The notes: a model not told the origin generated them from the sequence alone. A stretch of DNA of 64,000 bases from Dromiciops gliroides (GCF_019393635.1 NC_057864.1:480249617-480313616), one strand, 5' to 3'. Counted from the stretch's first letter, positions 50,025 to 61,799 are shown. Made by a program: numbers and translations.

Positions 50025-50720
50025 TTTCTTTTGTCTTTGTAGTCTCAGCCCTTAGCACACACAGTGCCTTGCAGGTAGTCAGCACCTAACAATGCTGGTT
50101 AGAATCGATTGGGGCAGGTACAGTTTAAGCAAGGCTTGGTCTCAGTCCACAAAGCAGGTTACAGTCTTGGAGGAGGTAAAATGCTCAACTGAAATAGGGC
50201 CATGGAGTAATCATGGGGGTAGAGCTGGGGGGACCTCGGAGGCCTCCAGAGACTGGTCTGACCACTCAGAGGAAGGGCCCCCGAGCCAGTGCCCAGAGGC
50301 TTTAGAATTAGAATTCCAAGTGCTAGGCAAGGTCTGAAGGGGGAGTTTGGTTGTGTTGGAGGAATCAGGGAAATTCCAGTTGCAGCTGACATTCAGTGGC
50401 ACTTTAACTAATGAGTGGGAGATCCCCGGGCACAAGGCAGGAGGATGAGAGCCTGAGCAAAGGCATAGGGGGGGAGGAGAGTGATGTGCCTGTCTGGGAG
50501 GCCCAAGGCTATCTGGGCTTGGCATCAGGACAAAGGGATCATCATCAGAGAGTAACAGGAAATGATGCTCTACAGGTCGAGGGGCGCCAGGCTATGGAGG
50601 ACCCTGTGTGCCCAGCAGAAGAGTCTCAGCTTCACTTGGCAGGGAGATTTCGGATTGGTGGCATGGCCTGGCCAGCTGCTGCTGAAAGTGGTTTATTGGA
50701 GCAGGGAGAAAAAGCCATCC
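50025..50720. mobile_element. L2 fragments
   Basis: Sense 3' end at 50025-50095 (AGTCTCAGCCCTTAGCACAC) and antisense L2 at about 50350-50700 (TATGGAGGACCCTGTGTGCC). Confidence 0.5.
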
Positions 50721-51260
50721 AGTCCTCTCCCCTAGCCTTTGCATGTGCTCGAATGCACATGCGTGTGTACATACATGCCACTGAAGATGAGCCAAGGTGT
50801 TGGTAGTGGTGGTCATAGACAAAGAACAGGGTCAAAGGAAGACCCAAGTCTATGAGGAAAACTTGGAAAGCTTCAGTGTACACAGGCTGGTGGGATATCA
50901 AAGAGGAGAAGGACTAGACAGAGATATTGAGAAGCACCTTCATGAAGGTGGGAGAGGGAAGGAGCAGAGAGGACCCAGCCCAGGGGCTTCATCCCAAGCT
51001 GGGCATGTCTGTGTGATTCTACATGAAGTATGAACCCAGTGCCCTTCTGCAAAGCAGGTTACCTTTTCTGTGATATTAGAAGGGGACAGAGGGTAGAGAA
51101 TTGAAACATTATTTGTAATTGACTTGGAAACATGTTTGGGGACAGTGTTTCCAATTGAATGTATTTGTGTCTGATGTTCTGGAAGTTGGCCCTAGGTTAA
51201 AACGTTTCAGCCCTGAATTGGGAAATCCTTCCTTCCTTTCCTCTTTATAGGAATGTGTAT
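50720..51260. other. PARL intron 1, nothing recognised
   Basis: No repeat or exon recognised. Confidence 0.3.
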
Positions 51261-51264
51261 CATT

Positions 51265-51400
51265 ATCGGGAGTCAGAGGACCTGCGGTCAGAGTCTTACT
51301 CTGGCAGGACTTTTGGCACTTAATTTCCCTGGGCCTCAGTTTCTTCATCTGTGAGATGAGCTGGCCTCTTGGGTTCCTTCCAGCCCTAGATCCCCAGTCC
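51265..51400 (+). mobile_element. MIR-type SINE
   Basis: CCTCAGTTTCTTCATCTGTG and CTTCCAGCCCTAGATCCC, ending 150 bases before PARL exon 2. Confidence 0.65.
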
Positions 51401-51550
51401 TGTGATGTCTTAAACGGATCCTGAGCAGCAGGTTACATAGGGTGCCCTTAGTTGTTTAATTGGTCATATTTCTAAATTGTGTTTTCCTTGGTGCCTGGAA
51501 AGGAAATCTTTGCCCTTGCCCTTGTCCTAAGCCATCTTCTTTCTCCCCAG

Positions 51551-51746
51551 GTTTAACTTCTTTGTTCAGTTGAAAAACGGATTCAGAAAAGCCCCCAGAA
51601 AGATTGAGCCTCGACGCCCAGATGGAGGCTTCGTCAGTGACAGCTATAAGAGGAGCGCTTTGACTCCTCCGGTGGAAGAAACTCTCCTTTATACGTCTCC
51701 CTATCCTCTAAGGAACCTCGTGAAGCCTTTGTTTTTTACTGTTGGG
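51551..51746 (+). CDS. PARL: PARL coding exon 2: P-beta region and start of membrane helix 1
   Basis: 196 bases with acceptor TCCCCAG and donor TTGGG|GTAAGA, encoding residues 42-106 (FNFFVQLKNG to KPLFFTVG). It holds the P-beta region and the beta-cleavage site equivalent to human S77-A78 (here S76-A77 in YKRSAL). The human phosphorylation cluster S65/T69/S70 aligns to P64, F68 and V69 here, so none of the three is retained, though S70 and S72 occur nearby. KPLFFTVG begins the first membrane helix. Confidence 0.95.
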
Positions 51747-52077
51747 GTAAGAGCTCCTGCCCTTCCAAGTTAGCTGTTGCCTTATCAGGGCAATGAGCAG
51801 CCCTGTCCTGCTGGGTGACCTTTGGGGCGAGGTTGGCCAAGGCCGAGAGGGGCCCAGAGCTGGGATCACAGGTGGGCACCAGTGGGAGAGCATCACTGCC
51901 AAGGAAGGAGTCCTTCAAGCCCCCTCCGTTCTGGGAGCTTCTGGGGCCTCCTGCCTCTCGTGCCACTTGGAACTATTAAGAGGACATTCTTCTTTCTCTC
52001 TTTTTGGAGGGTGGGTTGAAGAAGCCAGCCCCATGCTTTCATTGATGTGTGGAGGCTCCCTCCCCCATAACTTCTCA

Positions 52078-52205
52078 TCTTAGAAAGCTGCCTGGGCACT
52101 AAGAGGTGCTATGCCCAGGGCCACACAGCCCGGATGGGTCAGTAAAGGTGCTTAAACTGACCTCTTCCTGATTCCAAGGCCAGTTGTCCATCTGCTATAC
52201 CATAC
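52078..52205 (-). mobile_element. Old SINE, family Y, in PARL intron 2
   Basis: TCTTAGAAAGCTGCCTGGGC, CCAGGGCCACACAGCCCGG. Confidence 0.6.
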
Positions 52206-52233
52206 TGTGACTCAATTAAGAAATGCTTACTCA

Positions 52234-52380
52234 GGACAGCTAGGAGGCACAGTGCATAGAGCACCAGCCCTGGATTCAGGAGGACCTGAGTTCAAATCTG
52301 GCCTCAGACACTTGACACTTACTAGCTGTGTGACCCTGGGCAAGTCACTTAACCCCAATTGCCTCACCAAAAAAAAAATA
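52234..52380 (+). mobile_element. WSINE1-type SINE in PARL intron 2
   Basis: Full-length. Target duplication AAGAAATGCTTACT on both sides. Confidence 0.94.
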
Positions 52381-52417
52381 AAAAGAAATGCTTACTTTCA
52401 CCAACCCCCCCACCCCC

Positions 52418-52460
52418 AATAAATAAATGAATGCATGAATGCATGCATGCATGCATGCTT
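52418..52460 (+). repeat. (ATGC)n-type repeat
   Basis: AATAAATGAATGCATGAATG then ATGCATGCATGC, alternating purine-pyrimidine. Confidence 0.8.
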
Positions 52461-52705
52461 ACTTTAACTGACATGGGGCCATTTCTTTTAGCCTGGACTT
52501 AACAGGCCTGATTTATATAACTGAACCTAGGAAAAAGAGAAATAATTGAAATGATTTTCCTATTCAGTGAGTTTTTATGTCCCTACTGTATATTCAGCCC
52601 TGATAGATTCTTTCCCACTTGATAGTATATTAGAGCAATGAAAATAAAATGCTCGGTTTTCTTGTTTTGCTTACTTAGTTTTATAACATATTCCATATTC
52701 TATAG

Positions 52706-52846
52706 TTTACAGGGTGTGCATTTGGGTCAGCTGCTATTTGGCAGTATGAATCCCTGAAATCCAGGGTCCAGAGCTACTTCGATGCTGTAAAGGCAGATTG
52801 GTTGGATAGCTTAACGCCTCAGAAGGAAGGAAACTTCAGAAAGCAG
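52706..52846 (+). CDS. PARL: PARL coding exon 3: first membrane helix and loop
   Basis: 141 bases, 47 codons (residues 107-153), phase 0, acceptor TTCTATAG and donor AAGCAG|GTAAAG. FTGCAFGSAAIWQY completes the first transmembrane helix. ESLKSRVQSYFDAVKADWLD is nearly identical to human. Confidence 0.95.
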
Positions 52847-53310
52847 GTAAAGAAATGTTCCCTTTTCTATAGGATTGTTGACAGTGTTTGCGCTGTGCTG
52901 CCCTCAGTAATAAGAATCTGTCAGGTGCCTACTGTGAGTCCTTGAAGCCCCTGAGAAAACTCCAGGGGTTGTACTGGTGCCCTTTTGTTCAGATCCTCCA
53001 TCTCTCCGGGTGCAGCGCCTTGTCAGGCTCAGGGTGAGTGGCTTGATTCATGGTTTCAGTAGGATGTGAGGGGTACAGATAGGGGATGGCAGCTCCAACT
53101 TGTCATTCTTTGGCCTGGTAGGGATCCCTTTTAACTTCCTTTTTTAATATTTAACATTTGATGTGTTAAATAATGCATCTTTGATGAAACAGTGCTTAAG
53201 TTTATTTCCAAAAAAGAAAGCTTCACGCTTTTGCTTCTTGTTAACAGTCATAGGTGAGGGTAGAGCCAGTGACTCCCAGTAGTCCAAAAGGAGCATTATG
53301 GGTCAGCTCT
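52847..53310. other. PARL intron 3, nothing recognised
   Basis: No repeat or exon recognised. Confidence 0.3.
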
Positions 53311-53311
53311 G

Positions 53312-53312
<1 letters not shown>

Positions 53313-53350
<38 letters not shown>

Positions 53351-53372
53351 AGTGAGAGAGAGAGAGAGAGAG
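53313..53372 (+). repeat. (GT)n followed by (GA)n
   Basis: About 15 GT units then about 10 GA units with short interruptions. Confidence 0.93.
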
Positions 53373-53374
53373 AA

Positions 53375-53780
53375 AATATGAATGAGAATGAATCACTGTT
53401 CTGTCTTCCTCTCTTTTTCTAAGAGCTTTCTCTTGGCCATGAAAGGGTTGGAAGAAGGGCAGTTTCAGGCCTCTTGTTCTGGTTGGTGGTTTGGAACTTG
53501 TTCTAGGTTAGGGAAGATTTGAGAGGGCTTCATGCTGTTTCTTTCCTTCATATTTTCCTCATTACCACAGACACAAGTACCACATCACATTGTGGAGTTG
53601 CATTTTGCTAAAAGGGAATGAGTTAATCTGTTGTCAGGGAAGGAGCAGTATTCCTAGCATACAAGAGTTTTATCACATTGAGTATTTGTGCAGATGCTGA
53701 CCTGGGCACCCTGCGATGTTGGGGGACAAGCCCACTTTCTCAGGAAACCTAGAGGTAACCCCTCATGGACATAAAGTCAC
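53375..53780. other. PARL intron 3, nothing recognised
   Basis: No repeat or exon recognised. Confidence 0.3.
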
Positions 53781-53784
53781 ATGA

Positions 53785-54170
53785 CAAACACCATGACCAC
53801 CTCAGCTCTCATGACCTCTGTCTCCCCTCACCCTTCTCTATTTACCAGGTGGTTCTACCTAAGATCTCACTGCTGCCCCAAACTACTCTGCTTCAAGAGC
53901 TTTAAAGTTCCCTTCTCCCATCACAATTGCCTGTCTTCCTTCCCCCTCCAACTTCATTTCTCCTGAGTCTTATTTTTGCCTTTGCTCTGACCTTCCGTCC
54001 CTTCAAGCTCCTACCTCTGATCTTACCTCACTGCTCCTCCTTAAGTCTTGACGTTGTAGTCAGAACCTTTGGAAGGCTACTATCCTAGACCCTAACTTCC
54101 TGTTCCCCTTGTCCTTGCCTCTCTACTCTCCTGCTTAGCCTAAAACCCGGATGACTCCCATCATCGGCCT
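53785..54170 (+). mobile_element. L2-like fragment
   Basis: Pyrimidine-rich text with TGACCTCTGTCTCCCCTCAC and AGCTCCTACCTCTGATCTT. Family assignment is tentative. Confidence 0.4.
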
Positions 54171-54329
54171 TCATTCCAGCTTTGGGAAAGAGAAACTTGG
54201 AAGGGACCTGGTAGCTGCTGCAGAGAGCTGAAAAAATATCCCGGGAAGGAGGGATTAGCCTTTTTTCCTCTGGGCTCCAGGGGAAGAACTAGAAGAAAAA
54301 GGGAGATTCTGTGCATTTTTTTTTCTGTG

Positions 54330-55055
54330 TATTTTTTAAACATTAAATTGTGATAGCCTTTGTTTTTTTTCTATCACCAGACTTTTTCCCACTATTTCTT
54401 TCCTCCCCATCCCAGAGAGCCAACCCATGTAAAAAAATATTTAGTAAAGAAAAAGAGAAAAGAATTAGCAAAAACAGTCAGTATATTGAAAGAGTCTGAA
54501 AATATGTTCAGTGGCCTGCACCCACGGATCTCCTGCTGCTGTGAAGGAGCAGGGTGAGGAGAGTCTCTCATGCCGCTTCTCCGGGGCCTGGCTAGCCTTT
54601 TTGTAATTTTGCAGCATTCACTTTGGATCGTTTTGTGACCCTTTCCATTTGCATTGTCACTGTTTATATTTCTTGGTTTTGCTGACTTCTCTTCCATGCT
54701 TTTCTAGATGAATATATTCATCCCTTATGATGCAATAATATTCCATGTACCACAACTTGTTGAGTCATTGTCCCAGTCAGTGGGCAGCCATTCTTTTCCT
54801 AGTTCTTTACTGCTCAAAAAGTGTTGTTATAAATATTTCACTGTCCATGGATGGGGCTTTTCTTTCTGTCTCCATCCTCTGTAGGGTGTTTTCCTAGCAG
54901 CAAGATCTCTGGGTCAAAGGTCATGGACATTTGAGCCGCTCTTCCTATCATGACTTCCAATTCTAGTCCTTTAATTTCATGAGTGAAGAACTTCCCACGT
55001 ACACACTCACACTCCAATTTGGATGTGTTTTTGACTCATGTAATTGTTTTGTTTT
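54330..55055 (-). mobile_element. L1 3' UTR and ORF2 end, antisense, in PARL intron 3
   Basis: TTTGTAATTTTGCAGCATTC, ATGCAATAATATTCCATGTA, GTCAGTGGGCAGCCATTC and AGCAAGATCTCTGGGTCAAA. It ends about 70 bases before exon 4. Confidence 0.7.
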
Positions 55056-55125
55056 ACTGTTCCTGATTTCTGTTTTCATGTTTATGCCATGGGGAAGTAA
55101 TACCTGGTTTCCATTGTTGTTTTAG

Positions 55126-55174
55126 ATTAACAAGTGGTGGAATACCCTATCTGATGGCCAGCGAACTGTGACAG
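55126..55174 (+). CDS. PARL: PARL coding exon 4 (micro-exon)
   Basis: Only 49 bases, with acceptor TTGTTTTAG and donor ACAG|GTTTGT. It encodes INKWWNTLSDGQRTVT plus one base for Gly, matching human INKWWNNLSDGQRTVTG. The next exon, expected to begin IIAAN, was not found before the window ends. Confidence 0.93.
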
Positions 55175-57150
55175 GTTTGTGTTAGCTTACACGTTTTAGG
55201 CATTCAAAAGAAGAGAAATAAGACCAACAGGTACAGTATGTCACAGTTGATGGCTTTTGTACCATGCTTATCAATTATTTGCCAGACAGACAGTCTCTGT
55301 ACCTATGGGTTAACTTTGTTCTTCCATGAAAACAAGTGGGTGTCACCAGTAGAGTGTGCACATGGCCTGGGCAGTCGCTCACAGTCTGGACCTCTGCCTC
55401 GCTGTTCAATTTAGTGTTCCCTTAGACAAGTCTTCTACATGTACCTCAGTTTCTGTGTCTGATAAACAGGATAACATTTGCTGCTTCCCTCATTAACTGG
55501 TTAACACTTTGAATTAAAAGCACTTGAAGTGGGTATGCTTTGCACAGCACTGATCATTTTGTTCCTGCTACTCTATATGTGAAAAATTTAAGATGAACCA
55601 AAAAAATCAGTCTAAGATTTTGTGCGACAAAATCCGCAGGACCACAGAGGTTTTTAATCCTGCCCAGAGGAAATGACAAAACACTACCACATGGATTACT
55701 TACTATTTTTTAACTCGCCCCACTGGAGTTCAGAGTGTACTCTACGTCTTAACCACGTTTCTGTAGCTTGGCAGGCGAGAAATAGAACATTGTTCTTTGT
55801 CACGGGAGATGAGACTCCGCCGTTCTTCCTCTGGCTTTTCCAGCCCGGGGCTGGTGCTCCCAAGATTTCCTGTCTCTCACCCCCAGCACCAGTTTCAGGG
55901 GTGGTACGTCCAGTACATTATTGGCTGGAGTTACTTCTTGCAGTTACACACTTGCTCCCTAGTTGGGTCATCAGCCTCTCATCCCATGATTTTTATGGGG
56001 TCTGCTCTGACCAGTGTCTTCTGTTTCTTTGTCCTTTCTTCCTTGAGAATCCTCTGAATGACAGCCTTGTAGAGTTAGGCCCCTTTGGTGCCACTTCCGA
56101 TCTCAGCAGTTACTTCTCTTGGTTGAGATAGAGACCTTCCACATACTTCAGTGCCTGCTGTCTACACCTGCAGCTTAAGTGAATTGTCCTACAAAGAAAA
56201 AAGCATTGATGGATGTTGCAGCTTTGACCCATCCCAGAGCATTAGCTTTGGATCTTTGTGTGCTCGTGCTTTCTCATCCCCTTTGTTCCTCCCCCTGCCT
56301 CTCTGTGAAAGAAGCTCCCTTTGGGAAGTTGTCAGGGCCTTTAAAAGCCGCCGTGGGCATTAGGGTGAGGGTGCTTGGATGTTGGGAGCATGGCCGTGAC
56401 GGGACGAGGGCTTCTTGCGGTTTTCTCGTCGTTCAGAATCGTTGGGTCCTTCTGGGAATGCCTGAAGAGAGTCCATGGTATTGCCTACAAATTACTCCAC
56501 TGACCAGTGGGTCTGTTTTGGACTTCGGAGAGTATTCCCTGGTCACCAGGGATGTTGTACATCCACGCCAGCAGAATGCAGGTCAGCTACCCCATCTCCT
56601 GTTTTCAAACAGATGAAAAGGGGGAGCGTTCCTGAGGTTACCAGCGGTGTTCAGATTTCTAGTGTTAGACGTGAGAATCCATATTGTTTCCCTGGTTCCC
56701 CTAAGCGCTACTCTTGCCTGGCTCATTGAAGATAGTAGGTGCTGATAAACATGTGTTGAATTAATGATTGCCCTGTGGAAGAAGACAAATTCAAGGATAG
56801 GCACTGGTTTTGTCTGTAGAAAACTCAAGATGTGTAGACCACATGACGGATCTGAAATGTCAGTCGCCTGAAGCCTTAGCCCAATAGGAACAGATGCAGT
56901 TCATTTATTTTCTCCTCTTGCCTGCTGATGCTAAGGTGTCATCATCTTGGCCTATGTTACTTTCTCACATTGATCGGTACTGAGCCTCCATGATCTGGCC
57001 TTGACTGCTTGTCCAGGTTTTCCCTACAAATCCTTGTTGACAGCCGAAATTGGCCACCGGCTCTTTTATTGACACACCAGACTCCCACACTTTACACAGG
57101 TCATTGGTTTGGCCTGGGATTCCCTGTTGTCGCATCTCTCCCTTTTAAAC
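55175..57150. other. PARL intron 4, left part, mostly single-copy
   Basis: About 2 kb. An L2 3' end may lie at 56700-56765 (GATAGTAGGTGCTGATAAAC). No further PARL exon found; open frames of up to 152 codons lack recognisable domains. Confidence 0.35.
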
Positions 57151-57154
57151 TGTA

Positions 57155-57320
57155 CTGGGGCTAGTACAGCGTGGCGTTTGCAGTCCTACAACTGAATCCT
57201 CAGGCCCTGGGCCCAAGTTCTAGCTCTGCAGTTTACAGCCCCTAGGACCCTCCCCAGTTCAGGAGGAGGAATTAGACTAAATGACTTCCAAAGTTTTCCT
57301 AGCTCTAAATTGATGATCAG
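57155..57320 (+). mobile_element. MIR-type SINE
   Basis: GGCCCAAGTTCTAGCTCTGC and a 3' end TCCTAGCTCTAAATTGATGA. Confidence 0.55.
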
Positions 57321-57330
57321 TGATCCTTTA

Positions 57331-57476
57331 AGGGGCAGCTAGGAGGCACAGTGGATAGAGCACCAGCCCTGGAGTCAGGAGGACCTGGGTTCAAATCCGG
57401 CCTCAGACACTTAACACTTACTAGCTGTGTGACCCTGGGCAAGTCACTTAACCCCAATTGCCTCACTTTAAAAAAA
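57331..57476 (+). mobile_element. WSINE1-type SINE
   Basis: Full-length. Target duplication TGATCCTTTAA on both sides. Confidence 0.94.
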
Positions 57477-57479
57477 ATG

Positions 57480-57735
57480 ATCCTTTAAGGCTCTATTCAT
57501 GTGCTGCCTCCTTGGCATGAGGCCTTCACTGACACCCAAAGCTGAAGTGATATCTCCCATCTCCAAACTCCAATAACATTTTGTTTATACCTCATTTTAA
57601 ATCTGTTTTCTAGTTCAGTTAGTTGTGCATGTACCACATCCCTGCTTCAAGAGCCAGGACTCTTGTTCATGTTGGTATTCTCCATAGCACATGTGATAGT
57701 GTGTTGTATCTAATAGGTGCCCAATTCATTCCGAT
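57480..57735 (+). mobile_element. L2 3' end
   Basis: TTGGCATGAGGCCTTCACTG and AGCACATGTGATAGTGTG. Confidence 0.55.
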
Positions 57736-57739
57736 AAAT

Positions 57740-59760
57740 TCAAAGAATTCTGGGCTCCAGTGAAATTGATATTGCAAAAGAAAACCACATTAGTTACGTT
57801 AAAATGGTGTTGGAAAATGTGGTTCAGGCTTGATTGAAAAATAAGAGGCGAGAGGCTTGTGGACTACTCGTGCTCCATCCCTATGTCTCCTCATGCACTC
57901 TCTGCCAGAAGAGAGCTAGACTTGGTAAGCAGCAACACCAATGAACCAACGGACATCAGTTTTTAAAAACGAAGCTGATTCTGCCTTAGCGGATAGGGGG
58001 TGTTTGCTTAGCCATGTGGAAGTCCCATGGGAACCAGCCCTTCCTGTGTGCAGCCAGGCTGTGCATTAGAGTAGAAATCAAAATCAGCCCCAAGCTAGAA
58101 GAAAGGATAAAGGTAAGAAAGGACTGTGGACTGGTGCAAGATCTTTAGCTGTCCCCATTCAGGTGAGCCCTTGCCAAGAGCAGGAAATGGAAGAGAGCAG
58201 AGGCTTGATCCTAACTGTGACAACCTGGCTTTGAGGAAGTAGCATCCGTGGCATGGAAGGCAAGTTAATGAAAAACTCGACGTGAGATTCAGCTAAGCTG
58301 CGTCTGCATCGCTATAGCTCTTGCAGCATAAGTAGTCACAACAGAACAGTTCTATTGATTTTTTAGTAATGGTTCCTCACACCTCAAGTCCCAGTGGCCT
58401 GTAGAGAGAAGTAGAAAGGACGCTGAAGAAAATGGTGGGTCTCACCCACTGACTGCACACTGAAGAGATTGATGTGGAAGTGATGCAGTCTTGAAGGATT
58501 ATTTTACAAGGTATCTCAGGGAAGGGGACACACCATCCCAGATGAGAATGTCACCCTGAAAAGGCATTAGTATCTACAAAACTGTGTGCTTCCTGATTTT
58601 TACAAAATCCCTGAGAATGATCTACACAAATCAAGGACAGCCTTGAGGAAAGTATGGGAAGGGCGTGTGCTTCCTTTTCCAAGTGATTTTCTGTAGCAGA
58701 CCACATATTTATAATCTCAGGGTTGACTCAGAGCTGACAGGAATCCAAGATCCCATTGTGTCTCTGTTTGTTGATTACCAAAAGAAAGAGAAGAAAAAAC
58801 TGCCAGTGACTGGAAGCACAGCCCTAAAGGCTCTTCTCCACGGCACCTTTCGTGCACATGTTAAGTTTATACAAAACTCCTTGATAAATACAACTAGAGA
58901 TAGTTCTATTCAGTGACCCTCCTGATCTTTAATACACACTTGCCAAAGGTATCTGACAGTGTCTGCAGCATCCCAGGAGAGGAAGGATTCCCGAGAGATG
59001 GTGAGGCATCCAGATGCTTCAGTTTTCCTAAGATTTTGTGTTTGAGGGCATCAAACCATAGGATGTTACTGAGCCTCATCATTGGGATCCATAAGTCCAC
59101 AAGAGATGGGTTTAACCATCTGCACGGGGCAGCTAGGTGGCACAGTGGATAGAGCACCAGCCCTAGATTCAGGAGGGCCTGAGTTCAAATGCAGCCTCAG
59201 ACACTTACACTTAGTAGCTGTGAGACCCTGGGCAACTCACTTAACCTCATTGCCCCACAAACAAAACAAAACAATCTGCACAGACAGAAGCCACATGGAT
59301 GAAAGCTACCTGTTGTCCAAATTAGAATTAGTATATGAATACGGATGTTTGGGATGATGCTACAGATGAATGGATGGATGGACCCAGAATACAAGGAAGA
59401 AAACAGGCTGGATTGAATTTGGGAAATTCCAGAGTGCTTTTGATGATCCCACACCACTTCCTGGCATAAAATCCCATCTTTGTAAATACAGAAATTCCTC
59501 AGTTGTGCTGTTGGGTTGCAAACCGTAGTGCGTCCAGCTCCAAAGACTCTGACTTGGCGGTGAACTAGCAGCAGAAAGACGAGGTGAGCACCCTGTGCTA
59601 CCACATGTCTCCAGGAATGATTTATGTGAGTAATCTGTGTAAGGGATGCCATCAAGAAAATGGGCATTTGGCTAGAAGGTGAACTTTGTCTATGATGAAG
59701 GTGAGAGCTGACTTCCTACTATAGCCTGCCGTCACTTGTAAAAAGACCTAGAACTAGGGT
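57740..59760 (+). mobile_element. RTE-type LINE fragment, sense
   Basis: The stretch translated at 58755-58905 reads SLFVDYQK, then KALLHGTFRAHVKFIQNSL, the reverse-transcriptase block (LFVDYQKAFDSVEH, ALLDQGIHRTYVKFI) of RTE LINEs as I recall them. Decayed text extends both sides and a SINE sits at 59128. Outer boundaries are uncertain. Confidence 0.55.
59128..59272 (+). mobile_element. WSINE1-type SINE
   Basis: Tail of CAAAA units. Flanks CATCTGCAC / CAATCTGCAC. Confidence 0.92.
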
Positions 59761-59764
59761 GCTT

Positions 59765-60095
59765 CATCTAGGGTCCATGAACTTGGTTTTTAAAAATAAA
59801 ATGTTTTGAGAAGTATTTCAGCATAACTGGATTCTTTTGTAATCCCGTGTATGACATTTCATGCATTTAAAACCATGATTAAGGGGCAGCTAGGTGGCGC
59901 AGTGGATAGAGCACCGGCCCTGGAGTCGGGAGGACCTGAGTTCAAATCCGGCCTCAGACACTTAACACTTACTAGCTGTGTGACCCTGGGCAAGTCACTT
60001 AACCCCAATTGCCTCACTAAAAAACAACAACAACAACAAAAAACCATGATTGAGAGAAGAGTCTAGGACCCACAAAATGTGGAGAGCCTCTATCC
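59765..60095 (+). repeat. Old DNA-transposon-like repeat, family Z, copy 2, split by a SINE
   Basis: GGGTCCATGAACTTGGTTTT, ATGCATTTAAAACCATGATT, then after the SINE GAGAGAAGAGTCTAGGACCC. Confidence 0.55.
59882..60040 (+). mobile_element. WSINE1-type SINE
   Basis: Tail of CAA units. Target duplication AAAACCATGATT on both sides. Confidence 0.94.
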
Positions 60096-60535
60096 TAGAG
60101 AGGGGTGTCTCAGCACAATGGGTAGAGATCTACAGAGATCTAGGAGAGAACATGGACAGGAATCCCCCAAGTCAAGAAGATGTGTGAACTTCCATCTTCA
60201 CTAAGGGAGGAAATTGTCTATGAGGAGATCACAAATCTATCAAAGTGTAACAACATCATGTTAGCTTCTTGGGATTTTGGGGAATCACTGCAGATTCACT
60301 GGATTTGCCAGCTAGTAAAACCTACACATTCTTCTGCCCTTTGTAGTTAAACTCTTCAGAAAGGTTGTCTGTAGACTCTTTTCCTAACCCCTCAGTCTGG
60401 CTCTCTCCAAAGTGTCAGTGATCTATTAGTTGTCGAGAATTTAACAGCTGTTCTGACATGAACACAGAGAGAGAGAGAGAGAGAGACTTCCAACAGCTTT
60501 CTCAATACTGGAAATCCCTCATTCTGCCTCCTTGC
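60095..60535. other. PARL intron 4, mostly unrecognised
   Basis: A short (GA)n lies at 60463-60486; nothing else identified. Confidence 0.3.
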
Positions 60536-60539
60536 TGGC

Positions 60540-60760
60540 TCTGTGTTCTGTGCTAGTAGCTCTTCCATTTCCTCTGCAAGGCCCTTCCACAACCCAACTT
60601 TTGTTCCTCCCTCCTGCGATTCCCCACCCACCCACCCAAATGGTCTTCACCAGACTTTTCTCCCAAACCTGATTTCTGCAGTGTGTGAGCCCCTGTTATC
60701 CTCAAGGACAACAGTGATCTGTGGTCTGACTCTCAGTCTTGCACCATATTAACTGTTCTC
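60540..60760 (+). mobile_element. L2-like fragment
   Basis: GGCCCTTCCACAACCCAACT and CCTGATTTCTGCAGTGTGTG. Tentative. Confidence 0.35.
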
Positions 60761-60924
60761 TGTTGGATTTCTGTGACTAACTCCAATGCAGTACTGCTGT
60801 TTCTAACCCTAACCCTAAGCCGGCTTCTTTTAAACAAAGTGGATGCTTTCATTCCCAGTCTCATCATTCAGCCTGTCCTACAGCAATACCTCCATGGTCA
60901 TATTTTCTACCTGACCTTTAAAAG

Positions 60925-61420
60925 CACCGTTTTTTACTCAGTATTATTTTTTTCCCAGTTTCATGTAAAGATAGTTTTCAGGGCAGCTAGGTGGCACAGT
61001 GGATGGAGCACCGGCCCTGGATTCAGGAGTACCTGAGTTCAAATCCGGCCTCAGACACTTAACACTTACTAGCTGTGTGACCCTAGGCAAGTCACTTAAC
61101 CCCAATTGCCTCACTAAAAAAACAAACAAACAAAAAGATAGTTTTCATTTTTATAAGATTTTGAGTTCCAATTTTTTTCTCTCCCTAAGAGAAAATTAAG
61201 CAGTCTCACATAAGTTATACAGTACAATGATATTAAACAAATTTCAGCATTAGTTATATTGTGAGAGAAGAATCAGAACAAAAGGGGAAAACCAAGAGAA
61301 AGAAACAAACAAAAACATCCCTAAAAAGTGAAAAGTTTGCCTCCATCTGCTGTCAGACTCTGCAGGTGTTCTTTCTCTGGATGTGGATGGAGGGCATAAA
61401 GTCTCTTCTGTGTTTGGTTT
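60925..61420 (-). mobile_element. L1 3' UTR, antisense, split by a SINE
   Basis: CAGTTTCATGTAAAGATAGT, TAAGATTTTGAGTTCCAATT, AGAAGAATCAGAACAAAAGG and CTCTGGATGTGGATGG are characteristic of marsupial L1 3' UTR. Confidence 0.8.
60981..61137 (+). mobile_element. WSINE1-type SINE inside L1
   Basis: Full-length. Target duplication GATAGTTTTCA on both sides. Confidence 0.94.
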
Positions 61421-61798
61421 ATCACCCCTGTTCTGGGCATTGCTCTGTGGACATCGGGTGCTGGGACCTACCTCTGCCTCCTGCCTAGTCCTTGTCTCCT
61501 GTCAGTTATCAGGTAGCTCTACTGCTTTTCCTCTTAGCTGGTCAGACCTGCTGTCCTCTGCACTAAGCAGGTTTGTCAGGCTTAGCAGATGTCTCTGTGG
61601 ATTCTGAATTAGATCTGCTCGTCTCTAGGCAAATCTGTCCTTGACCCTTGTACTCCATCCCTGGCCAAGAACCGCCCATGAGAGACCAGAACTCTAAAGC
61701 CCCTTCTCGAGGATCATCTTTTTAAACTGTTCATCACTTGCTGCATTGTCCTTCCTCTGACAAGGTCTGAAGTGTCCAGCAGCAACAAGGGGGAAGAT
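61420..61798. other. PARL intron 4, nothing recognised
   Basis: No repeat or exon recognised. Confidence 0.3.
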
Positions 61799-61799
61799 A

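Noticed and set aside
55673-56131. 152-codon frame in PARL intron 4 as a possible extra exon
   Set aside because: It does not match the expected next PARL residues (IIAAN) and lacks fitting splice sites.
60797-60815. Telomere-like CTAACCCTAACCCTAA
   Set aside because: Only two to three units, too short to be an interstitial telomere.
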